A DNA stretch of 5,162 bases, taken from the NCBI GenBank assembly GCA_003552485.1, contig PUMX01000015.1, positions 1 to 5,162 of the forward strand. The letters run 5' to 3'. The notes below the pieces were generated by a model that worked only from the letters and a program-made list of their open reading frames with translations, searched no databases and was not told the origin of the DNA. Below, in pieces: positions 1-5,162 of the stretch (positions are counted from its first letter, which is position 1; every line of letters begins with the position of its first letter). A program made the position numbers and the translations under genes. Origin of the DNA: Candidatus Hydrogenedentota bacterium. GTDB lineage: Bacteria > Hydrogenedentota > Hydrogenedentia > Hydrogenedentales > SLHB01.

Positions 1-1004
1 CCAAGACCCTTGAGTTCAAGGTTTTCGAAATTCGCACGGTCGTTGAGGAAATCAAGGATCCGGCGCGTGATATTCTATTGGCCGACGCCAAGGATCTGAA
101 TCCTGAAGCGACCGTTGGCGCCCGTCTCAAGGTGCCGACCCATCCCAAGGACTTTGGACGTATCGCCGCTCAGACCGCCCGGCAGGTAATCATCCAGAAA
201 CTGAAAGACGCCGAGCGGGATCAAGTATTTGACGAATTCCATCAACGTCAGGGAGAATTAGTGACTGGCGAGGTGAAACGCCTCAGCCACGGCAACATTA
301 TTGTGTCGATCGGCCGAGCCGAGGCCATCTTGCCGCTACGCGAGCAGTCGCCCCGGGAATCTTACAAACCAGGTGACCGCATACGCGCTTATCTGCTCGA
401 CGTGGAAAAGACATCGCGGGGTCCGCAGGTTATCCTGTCGCGCAGCACCGGCGAACTGGTCCGCGAACTCTTCTTTCTCGAAGCGCCAGAGATCTACGAC
501 GGCACAGTCGAAATCAAGGGCATTGCCCGGGAAGCCGGCAGCCGCACCAAGATTGCGGTGAACTCCAATGACCCCAACGTCGACGCCGTTGGCGCATGTG
601 TTGGTATGCGGGGCGCGCGGGTGCGCGCCATCGTGGAAGAGTTGCGCGGCGAGAAGATCGATATTGTGCGGTGGAGTCAAGATCCCGCTGAGTTTTGCGC
701 CAATGCATTGAATCCGGCGGACATTCTGGATATCTCAATTGATGAGGAGAATCGCGCGATTCTGGTTATCGTGCCGCAGGATCAGCTTTCGCTGGCTATT
801 GGCAAACGAGGGCAGAACGCGCGGCTGGCTTCGAAACTGCTGGGATGGAACATTGACATAAAGAACGTGGCTGACATTTCCGGGGAGACGCCCGAACCGG
901 TCGAACAACCCGAAAGCGAAGCTTCGCGCTTCTTTACTCCGGAAGATGAACCGGCGGAACAGCCCGATGTGGAAGCGCTCCCACCGGATTCGAGCGAGAC
1001 CTGA
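1..1004 (+). CDS. nusA: Transcription termination/antitermination factor NusA, 5'-truncated by the window edge
   Basis: NusA binds RNA polymerase and nascent RNA and modulates pausing, termination and antitermination in the cytoplasm. The frame is open from base 3 and ends at TGA 1002-1004, giving 333 visible residues. By comparison with E. coli NusA, about 55 N-terminal residues lie upstream of the window. A TTG at 78 is only an internal leucine codon: the NusA N-terminal domain clearly continues before it (EIRTVVEEIKDP). Domains in visible numbering are: end of the N-terminal polymerase-binding domain (1-83), S1 domain (about 84-148), KH1 with GMRGARV (201-207) and KH2 with GKRGQN (267-272). 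The protein then ends in an acidic tail of about 40 residues rich in Glu, Pro and Asp. There are no C-terminal acidic repeat domains of the E. coli AR1/AR2 kind, as in many non-proteobacterial NusA proteins. infB follows after 60 nt with no terminator, so the two are probably co-transcribed. Confidence 0.97.
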   Translation, partial: KTLEFKVFEIRTVVEEIKDPARDILLADAKDLNPEATVGARLKVPTHPKDFGRIAAQTARQVIIQKLKDAERDQVFDEFHQRQGELVTGEVKRLSHGNIIVSIGRAEAILPLREQSPRESYKPGDRIRAYLLDVEKTSRGPQVILSRSTGELVRELFFLEAPEIYDGTVEIKGIAREAGSRTKIAVNSNDPNVDAVGACVGMRGARVRAIVEELRGEKIDIVRWSQDPAEFCANALNPADILDISIDEENRAILVIVPQDQLSLAIGKRGQNARLASKLLGWNIDIKNVADISGETPEPVEQPESEASRFFTPEDEPAEQPDVEALPPDSSET

Positions 1005-1049
1005 GCTTCCCAGCCCAGTTTTTCTTTCCCGGTCAAATAGTGAGCTATT

Positions 1050-1055
1050 GGAGGT
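1050..1055 (+). promoter_or_regulatory. Shine-Dalgarno site of infB
   Basis: GGAGGT lies 9 nt before ATG 1065 and is a strong match to the 16S anti-SD. An in-frame TGA at 1041-1043 means the infB frame cannot start further upstream, so this SD and ATG 1065 together fix the start. A weak inverted repeat (AATAG 1036-1040 with CTATT 1045-1049, loop TGAG) abuts the SD on its 5' side. It is AU-rich with only 5 bp and may mean nothing. Confidence 0.85.
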
Positions 1056-1064
1056 AGCAGATAC

Positions 1065-3980
1065 ATGCAAACTGTGGCCAGCCTGGCTGAGCGACTTGAC
1101 ATGACCGCCGAAGAGGCTGTCGAGAAGTTGCGCTATATGCACTTCGAGATCGAGGGGACTGACTCCGAGATCACGGATGAGCAGTGCGACATCTTGATTG
1201 ATCTTGACGACGATCCCGCCGTGGCCGACCGGATAAAGAAAGACCGCGAAGCACAGTTCGAGAAGGAAAAGAAGCGCACCGAACGTTTGCAGCAGGCGGC
1301 CAAGAAAGCGGCCGCAAAACGCAAAGCTAAGGCAGCCGCCAAGAAGAAACCGGCTGCTAAGAAGAAAGCGCCCGCTAAGAAGAAAGCGCCCGCTAAGAAG
1401 AAAGCCGCTGGCAAGAAGAAGGCCAAACCGGCGGCTGAAGAGACCGAAGACGAGGCTGCTTCAGTGACGGCTGAAATCCTTCCGCCGGACGAGCAGTCCG
1501 CCGCCGCCGCGGACACCGGCGCGGAGATTCTGGAGCCCACTACGGAAGCGTCTGAGACGAAGCCGGCGGAAAAGCCTGAGGCGGCTCCACAGGATACCAA
1601 GCCGGAGAAGACGGACGAGGCGGAGAAGGCGGAGAAAGCCAAAGATAAGAAACAGCCCGCCAAGCCGAAGAAGAAGAAGAAAGAAGAGGAGACCGAAGAT
1701 TCCGGCCTAATGATCGGCCGGGCAATCGAGCATGCCGACCGGGCCGTCGAAGTTGTTCGGGCGGATGGGTCTTCTGTTGATAGCCACGAGGTTGAGATCC
1801 CTGAGACGCCTCCTGAGGAAGATACTGCTGCCCAGGAGGAAGAAGAGGCGCCCACAGTCCTCGCCGAAGCCGAACGCCAGGCGGAGGAGGAAGAAGAGCG
1901 CCAGATGCGGCAACGGGCCACCCGATCAAACGTGCGCCCTGATCCCGCAGTAGTCGCTGAAGTGAAACGAAAAGCCGCCGAACGCGCTCAGCGCGGTCAA
2001 CGCGCCCCCTCGGCGCCGAGCACGAGCAAAGGCAAACCGTCGGGTAAGACGGCCAGGAAGCGGCAGAAGAAGATAGAAAAACAGCGTCAGGAAGAAGCCC
2101 TGCGCCGCAGCGCCGCGCAGGCGGTAAAGGAATACCAAAGCGGCGCCATGAGCACTGGACGCAAGAAACGGAAACGGCGGCGGGATTCCGATGGCGCCGG
2201 GGCCGGGGATGACAGCCAGATGCAGCAGCGTCAAGTGATCGAGGTCGAGGATTCGATGACGGTCGAGGAATTCGCCAACGCGATTGATGAGCCCGTCAAT
2301 GACATTATCCTTCAACTCATGGAATACGAGGTGCTAGCCACCAAGAACCAGGCGCTCGACTTCGACATGCTGCGCACGTTGGCCGACGCCTACGATGTTG
2401 AAGTGCGCGCGGTCATCCCCGAAGAGGAGGAGCTTCTGCGCGAAACGCCCGACGACCCCGCCGAACTCGAGCAGAGAGCGCCGGTGGTTACCGTTATGGG
2501 CCACGTCGACCATGGCAAGACTTCGTTGCTCGACCGCTTGCGCGCAGCCAACGTGGCCGAGGGCGAGGCGGGCGGCATTACACAACACATCGCGGCGTAC
2601 GACGTCAAGACAGACAAAGGCCGCGTGGTGTTCCTCGACACGCCCGGCCATGAAGCGTTCACCCAGATGCGCGCCCGTGGCGCCCAATGCACGGATGTCG
2701 TTATCTTGGTCGTGGCCGCCGATGACGGGGTCATGCCGCAGACTGTGGAGGCTATTGACCACGCGCGCGCCGCCGAGGTGCCGATTGTCGTGGCCGTCAA
2801 CAAATGCGACAAACCCAACGCCGAGCCCGAAAAGATTCGACAGGAACTTACCCGTTATGAACTCGTGGATGAAGCTTGGGGCGGCAAGACGATCATACGG
2901 GACATTTCCGCCAAGACCGGCGACGGCGTCCAGGAGCTCATCGACATGCTGGCGCTCGAGGCTGAACTGCTTGAACTAAAGGCCAACCCCAACAAGAGAG
3001 CTCGGGGAAGCATCATCGAATCCGAGATCAGCCGCGGCCAAGGCCCTGTTGCGTGGGTGCTCGTGCAATCCGGCACATTGCGCACCGGCGACGAGTTTCT
3101 CGCCGGTCAGGCGTACGGGCGTGTTCGAGCCATGTTCAACTCGCGCAATGAAGCGGTGGAACAGGCAGGACCCTCGACCCCGGTGGTGGTGGCCGGCTTT
3201 GACACGCCGCCCGACGCCGGCGACCAGTTTGTGGTTGTTGAAGAAGAGCGGATCGCCCGCAACATTGCCGAAAAACGGCGCGCGCTCAACCGCAAGAAGT
3301 TGGGCGAAGCGGTGCGCCGCATCACACTCGAGGATCTTCAATCCCAACTTGCCGCCGGCGAAAAGCGCGAACTGAACGTGGTGCTCAAGGCCGACGTTCA
3401 GGGCTCTGTAGACGTGTTGAGTTCGAGCCTGCTCAAGCTAGGCAATGAAGAAGTGCGCGTGCAGCTCGTCCACACAGGTGTGGGCGGCGTAAACGAATCG
3501 GACGTGCTTCTCGCCAGCGCAAGCGAAGCGGTCATTATCGGCTTTCACGTTGCCGCCAACGCCAAGGCGGCGCGCCTGGCCGAACAGGAGGGCGTGGATA
3601 TCCGCACCTACCGCGTCATCTACGAAGCCGTCGAGGATGTGCGCAAGGCGCTGGAGGGCATGCTCGAGCCCGAGACCCGAGAGGTTGTCACGGGCCACGC
3701 CGAAATCCGCCAAGTGTTCCGGGCCTCCGGCTTGGGCAACATTGCCGGCTGTTACGTGCGTGACGGCGAAGTGAATAGGAACAGCTTGGCCCGCGTCATC
3801 CGCGACGATGTCGTCATATACGAGGGCAAAATCAACTCGCTTAAACGGGTGAAGGACGATGTCAAGTCGGTCTCCTCGGGCTACGAGTGCGGCATCAAGC
3901 TTGAGCGCTTCGAAGATATCAAAGTGGGCGACATCATCGAGGCCTACCGGCAAGAGGCAATCGCAAAGACGCTTGCGTAA
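1065..3980 (+). CDS. infB: Translation initiation factor IF-2
   Basis: IF2 is the GTPase that brings fMet-tRNA to the 30S subunit and promotes 50S joining. This copy has 971 residues, long for the family (E. coli 890). Residues 1-55 form an IF2_N-type module (TVASLAERLDMTAEEAVEKL). Residues about 65-390 are a low-complexity charged linker: Lys/Ala repeats at 92-121, then Glu/Pro- and Lys/Arg-rich parts. A second IF2_N-type module spans about 391-450. The G domain shows G1 GHVDHGKT (479-486), switch I AGGITQHI (502-509), G3 DTPGH (525-529), G4 NKCD (579-582) and G5 SAK (615-617); all GTP-binding motifs are intact. Domain II begins near 646 (ARGSIIESEI). Domain III contains LNVVLKADVQGSVDVL from 770. 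The tRNA-binding C-terminal domain runs from about 876 (GHAEIRQVFRASGLG) to the end. The start is set by the GGAGGT SD and an in-frame upstream stop. The closest IF2 type by eye is PVC-like, which is only a weak impression. Confidence 0.98.
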   Translation: MQTVASLAERLDMTAEEAVEKLRYMHFEIEGTDSEITDEQCDILIDLDDDPAVADRIKKDREAQFEKEKKRTERLQQAAKKAAAKRKAKAAAKKKPAAKKKAPAKKKAPAKKKAAGKKKAKPAAEETEDEAASVTAEILPPDEQSAAAADTGAEILEPTTEASETKPAEKPEAAPQDTKPEKTDEAEKAEKAKDKKQPAKPKKKKKEEETEDSGLMIGRAIEHADRAVEVVRADGSSVDSHEVEIPETPPEEDTAAQEEEEAPTVLAEAERQAEEEEERQMRQRATRSNVRPDPAVVAEVKRKAAERAQRGQRAPSAPSTSKGKPSGKTARKRQKKIEKQRQEEALRRSAAQAVKEYQSGAMSTGRKKRKRRRDSDGAGAGDDSQMQQRQVIEVEDSMTVEEFANAIDEPVNDIILQLMEYEVLATKNQALDFDMLRTLADAYDVEVRAVIPEEEELLRETPDDPAELEQRAPVVTVMGHVDHGKTSLLDRLRAANVAEGEAGGITQHIAAYDVKTDKGRVVFLDTPGHEAFTQMRARGAQCTDVVILVVAADDGVMPQTVEAIDHARAAEVPIVVAVNKCDKPNAEPEKIRQELTRYELVDEAWGGKTIIRDISAKTGDGVQELIDMLALEAELLELKANPNKRARGSIIESEISRGQGPVAWVLVQSGTLRTGDEFLAGQAYGRVRAMFNSRNEAVEQAGPSTPVVVAGFDTPPDAGDQFVVVEEERIARNIAEKRRALNRKKLGEAVRRITLEDLQSQLAAGEKRELNVVLKADVQGSVDVLSSSLLKLGNEEVRVQLVHTGVGGVNESDVLLASASEAVIIGFHVAANAKAARLAEQEGVDIRTYRVIYEAVEDVRKALEGMLEPETREVVTGHAEIRQVFRASGLGNIAGCYVRDGEVNRNSLARVIRDDVVIYEGKINSLKRVKDDVKSVSSGYECGIKLERFEDIKVGDIIEAYRQEAIAKTLA
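1338..1427 (+). repeat. 18-bp-period tandem repeat inside infB encoding AKKK(A/P)(A/P)
   Basis: Five consecutive 18-nt units in the infB frame start at 1338, 1356, 1374, 1392 and 1410. Units at 1356-1373 and 1374-1391 are identical (GCTAAGAAGAAAGCGCCC). The unit at 1392 differs only in its last six bases, and the first and last units are more diverged. The peptide units read AKKKPA, AKKKAP, AKKKAP, AKKKAA and GKKKAK (residues 92-121). The identical central copies suggest recent slippage or unequal duplication within the linker. The resulting basic Lys/Ala/Pro stretch resembles histone H1-like tails and would be expected to be disordered and to bind nucleic acid non-specifically; that role is inference. 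Confidence 0.9.
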
Positions 3981-4032
3981 CCCATTCGACCTCGTAAGGA
4001 AGGCGTGGCTGCGTTATTGACCACAGGCAAAG

Positions 4033-4059
4033 GCGGCGATTCGCCCGCAGCGTCGCCGT
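4033..4059 (+). other. Possible RNA hairpin in the infB to DUF503 spacer
   Basis: The 98-nt spacer 3981-4078 holds an inverted repeat: CGGCGA (4034-4039) pairs with TCGCCG (4053-4058), extendable by G-U pairs to 4033/4059 and 4040/4052, with an 11-nt loop. A competing small hairpin uses GGCG (4035-4038) with CGCC (4042-4045) around a 3-nt loop. No T-run follows, so this is not an intrinsic terminator. It could be a processing or stability element upstream of the DUF503 SD, or chance in GC-rich sequence. Nothing else in the spacer is convincing apart from the SD at 4062-4070. Confidence 0.3.
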
Positions 4060-4061
4060 GT

Positions 4062-4070
4062 GGAGAAAGG
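4062..4070 (+). promoter_or_regulatory. Shine-Dalgarno site of the DUF503 gene
   Basis: The purine-rich GGAGAAAGG ends 8 nt before GTG 4079, which is good spacing for that start. The alternative GTG at 4058 lies before this site and cannot use it. The SD therefore decides in favour of the shorter protein. Confidence 0.65.
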
Positions 4071-4078
4071 CGCCACTG

Positions 4079-4360
4079 GTGATTGTTGGGGTAGTTGAGT
4101 TGAATTTTCTCATACCCGGATGCCGTTCCCTTAAAGAAAAACGGCGTATTATGAATAGTCTCAAGCAGTTGTTGCGCAACCGTTATAACTGCTCGGTAGC
4201 CGAAACGGAATACCAGGATTTATGGGCCCGCGCCCAGCTCGGCGTCGCGGTTGTGGCGGGCGAGGTTAGACAAGTGCAGGACCAATTGGAAAGCATCGTA
4301 CGTTTCGCCGAAACCAATGCCCAAGCCGAACTGGTAGACCACGAAATCGAGATGTACTAA
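4079..4360 (+). CDS. DUF503 family protein (YlxP-like)
   Basis: This is a small conserved protein, 93 residues from GTG 4079, resembling B. subtilis YlxP (about 92 aa). Family marks are the N-terminal strand MIVGVVELNF, the motif RSLKEKRRIMNSLKQLLRNR (16-35) and the block NCSVAETEYQDLWARAQLGV (37-56). The last two match the YlxP pattern QSLKEKR and NVAVAEIEYQDTWQR. There is no signal peptide or membrane segment, so it is presumably cytoplasmic. Its biochemical role is not established, to my knowledge. The steady position between infB and rbfA points to ribosome assembly or translation (inference). A longer version from GTG 4058 would add seven residues (MWRKAPL) absent from the family, and it lacks an SD. 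The stop TAA 4358-4360 shares its last A with the rbfA ATG. Confidence 0.9.
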   Translation: MIVGVVELNFLIPGCRSLKEKRRIMNSLKQLLRNRYNCSVAETEYQDLWARAQLGVAVVAGEVRQVQDQLESIVRFAETNAQAELVDHEIEMY

Positions 4361-4728
4361 TGCAAGAAGGGCGCCCAAAACGGGTCGGTGAATTGATCCG
4401 TCAGGAGATTGCGCAGCTCATGCAACAGGGCATGAAGGATCCGCGGATTGGCTTCGTTTCGGTCATGGATGTCCGCATGTCAAAGGATCTGCGCTACGCC
4501 AACGTGTATGTAAGCCTGTACGGGAGCGATACCGCCCAACGGGACTCGATGGCGGGCCTGCGGCGTTCGCAGGGATGGGTGCGCCGGGAAATCGGCAAGA
4601 AACTCCGGCTGCGTTACACCCCCGAGATCCGCTTCTTCAAGGACGAGACCCTTGACCGCGTGTTCCATCTCGAAGAAGTGTTTCGCGAACTGCATGAGAA
4701 CGACGCGGAGGACGATGAACAACAATAG
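4360..4728 (+). CDS. rbfA: 30S ribosome-binding factor RbfA
   Basis: RbfA is a single-domain type II KH protein that binds the immature 30S subunit near the 16S 5' helix and helps late maturation, notably during cold growth. The 122-residue length is normal. Recognisable blocks are RPKRVGELIRQEIAQLM (5-21), KDPRIGFVSVMDVRMSKDLRYANVYVSLYG (26-55, given here as KDPRIGFVSV then DLRYANVYVS) and RLRYTPEIRFFKDETL around 83-98. The helix-kink-helix position, ASG in E. coli, reads SQG (70-72). The C-terminus is a short acidic tail (ENDAEDDEQQ). The ATG overlaps the DUF503 stop as TAATG. Only a weak GAG (4349-4351) lies 8 nt upstream, so translation probably depends on coupling to the preceding gene. 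The last 14 nt overlap the next gene. Confidence 0.96.
   Translation: MQEGRPKRVGELIRQEIAQLMQQGMKDPRIGFVSVMDVRMSKDLRYANVYVSLYGSDTAQRDSMAGLRRSQGWVRREIGKKLRLRYTPEIRFFKDETLDRVFHLEEVFRELHENDAEDDEQQ
4707..4711 (+). promoter_or_regulatory. Shine-Dalgarno site of the NrnA-like gene, inside the end of rbfA
   Basis: GGAGG lies within the codons for the acidic tail of RbfA, only 3 nt before ATG 4715, closer than the usual 5-9 nt. No better-placed start exists downstream before the first conserved motif. An in-frame ATG at 4694 lies upstream of this SD and has no clear SD of its own, so 4715 remains the preferred start. Confidence 0.55.
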
Positions 4729-5162
4729 CCTCCGCGAGGCCCTAAGCTTCCTGCGCCAGGCCGGCTCGTTCCTTATCACCAGCCATGTACACCCTGACGG
4801 CGACGCCATCGGCAGCATGGTCGCCACGTATCATCTGTTGCGCGGCTTGGGCAAGGATGCCATTCACCTGGTTAATCAGGATGGGGTTCCTCACCAGTAC
4901 GAGTGGATGGCCGGCGCTGAGCGAATCAACCAACCCTCGGCGGATATGCCGGAGTTTGATACGGCCGTTATTGTGGATACAGGCAGGCTTGATCGCATCG
5001 GCGCCGTCGCCTCTCATATCAGGCGCGATCACCGGATCGTCGTGTTGGATCATCACATTGAAGAAACCCCTTGCGGCCATTACAACGTCTCAGACGCTAC
5101 GTATGCGGCCACCGGCGAGCTTATGTGGGACTTGTTCGCCGAAGCCGAGGTCGATCCAACTC
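4715..5162 (+). CDS. DHH-family phosphoesterase, NrnA-like (oligoribonuclease / pAp phosphatase), 3'-truncated by the window edge
   Basis: The frame is open from ATG 4715 to the window end: 149 residues of a protein usually about 320 long, so the DHHA1 domain is not visible. DHH motif I is SHVHPDGDAIGS (23-34), with H24, D28 and D30 as expected metal ligands. Motif II is VIVDTGRLDRIG (85-96) with D88. Motif III is VVLDHHIEE (109-117), carrying the DHH signature at 112-114. Then DATYAATGELMWDL (127-140) matches the conserved ATGE block. Proteins of this type use Mn2+ to degrade 2-5 nt RNAs and, in some cases, dephosphorylate pAp to AMP. Which activity applies here cannot be told from this part, and other DHH subfamilies are possible. 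The gene overlaps rbfA by 14 nt in another frame, implying translational coupling. This location after rbfA is common in bacteria. An alternative in-frame start at 4694 would add seven residues. Confidence 0.93.
   Translation, partial: MNNNSLREALSFLRQAGSFLITSHVHPDGDAIGSMVATYHLLRGLGKDAIHLVNQDGVPHQYEWMAGAERINQPSADMPEFDTAVIVDTGRLDRIGAVASHIRRDHRIVVLDHHIEETPCGHYNVSDATYAATGELMWDLFAEAEVDPT

Noticed and set aside
1005..1030. T-run (TTTTT at 1019-1023) after nusA as an intrinsic terminator
   Set aside because: No stable GC-rich stem precedes it, only a 3-bp CTG/CAG match, and the next operon gene follows at once with a strong SD.
1133..1921. Long minus-strand open frame (262 codons) opposite infB
   Set aside because: It is the antisense shadow of the Lys/Ala/Glu-rich IF2 linker: the product is a Ser/Phe/Ala-rich low-complexity chain with no family resemblance. 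The + strand frame is unmistakably IF2.
2395..2979. Second + strand open frame (194 codons) inside the IF2 G domain
   Set aside because: It overlaps the intact GTPase motifs in another frame, has an Arg/Pro/Ser-rich composition typical of shadows in GC-rich genes, and shows no recognisable domain.
3438..3953. Minus-strand open frame (171 codons) opposite the IF2 C-terminal domains
   Set aside because: The + strand here encodes conserved IF2 domain III and C-terminal domain sequence. The antisense product resembles nothing I know.
4017..4045. TTGACC (4017-4022) as a -35 box for an internal promoter before the DUF503 gene
   Set aside because: At 16-18 nt spacing the sequence around 4039-4046 is TTCGCC-like, with no TATAAT resemblance.
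4058..4078. GTG 4058 as the start of the DUF503 protein
   Set aside because: It precedes the SD at 4062-4070 and adds seven residues not seen in the family. GTG 4079 gives an N-terminus (MIVGVVEL) that aligns with YlxP.
1..5162. A novel defence, mobile or biosynthetic system in the window
   Set aside because: Every substantial open frame on the + strand belongs to a known housekeeping family, gaps are at most 98 nt, and I saw no inverted-repeat ends, CRISPR-type repeats or RNA genes.

Overview
The window is a slice of a bacterial transcription/translation housekeeping operon. All genes lie on the + strand, packed head to tail. The order is nusA (5' end cut off by the window), infB, a DUF503/YlxP-family gene, rbfA, and the first part of a DHH-family phosphoesterase gene of the NrnA type (3' end cut off). 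This is the widely conserved nusA-infB-rbfA cluster. The DUF503 gene between infB and rbfA is as in Bacillus-type operons, and a DHH gene directly after rbfA is common in many phyla. The ylxR and ylxQ genes that sit between nusA and infB in Firmicutes are absent.

The organism is a bacterium with the standard genetic code; all three stop codons are used (TGA, TAA, TAA, TAG). The sequence looks moderately GC-rich, but I did not compute the value. The IF2 G4 motif NKCD, the sequence of IF2 domain II and the long Lys/Ala/Glu-rich IF2 linker make me think of the PVC superphylum or a neighbouring uncultured phylum. That placement is a weak impression, not a result.

Region by region: 1-1004 is NusA lacking roughly its first 55 residues. 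1005-1064 is a 60-nt spacer carrying the infB Shine-Dalgarno (SD) sequence. 1065-3980 is IF2 (971 aa) with two IF2_N-type modules separated by a low-complexity linker that contains an 18-bp-period tandem repeat. 3981-4078 is a 98-nt spacer, the largest non-coding stretch, with possible hairpins and an SD. 4079-4360 is the DUF503 protein. 4360-4728 is RbfA, whose ATG shares one base with the preceding TAA. 4715-5162 is the NrnA-like protein, overlapping rbfA by 14 nt. I see no internal promoter and no intrinsic terminator, so the genes are probably co-transcribed from a promoter upstream of the window.

Functionally the set covers transcription elongation and antitermination (NusA), translation initiation (IF2), 30S maturation (RbfA) and probable nanoRNA/pAp recycling (NrnA-like), plus a conserved small protein of unclear role. 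I found no mobile element, CRISPR array, tRNA, rRNA or defence system. There is no convincing new system here. The findings below are small-scale oddities within an ordinary operon.
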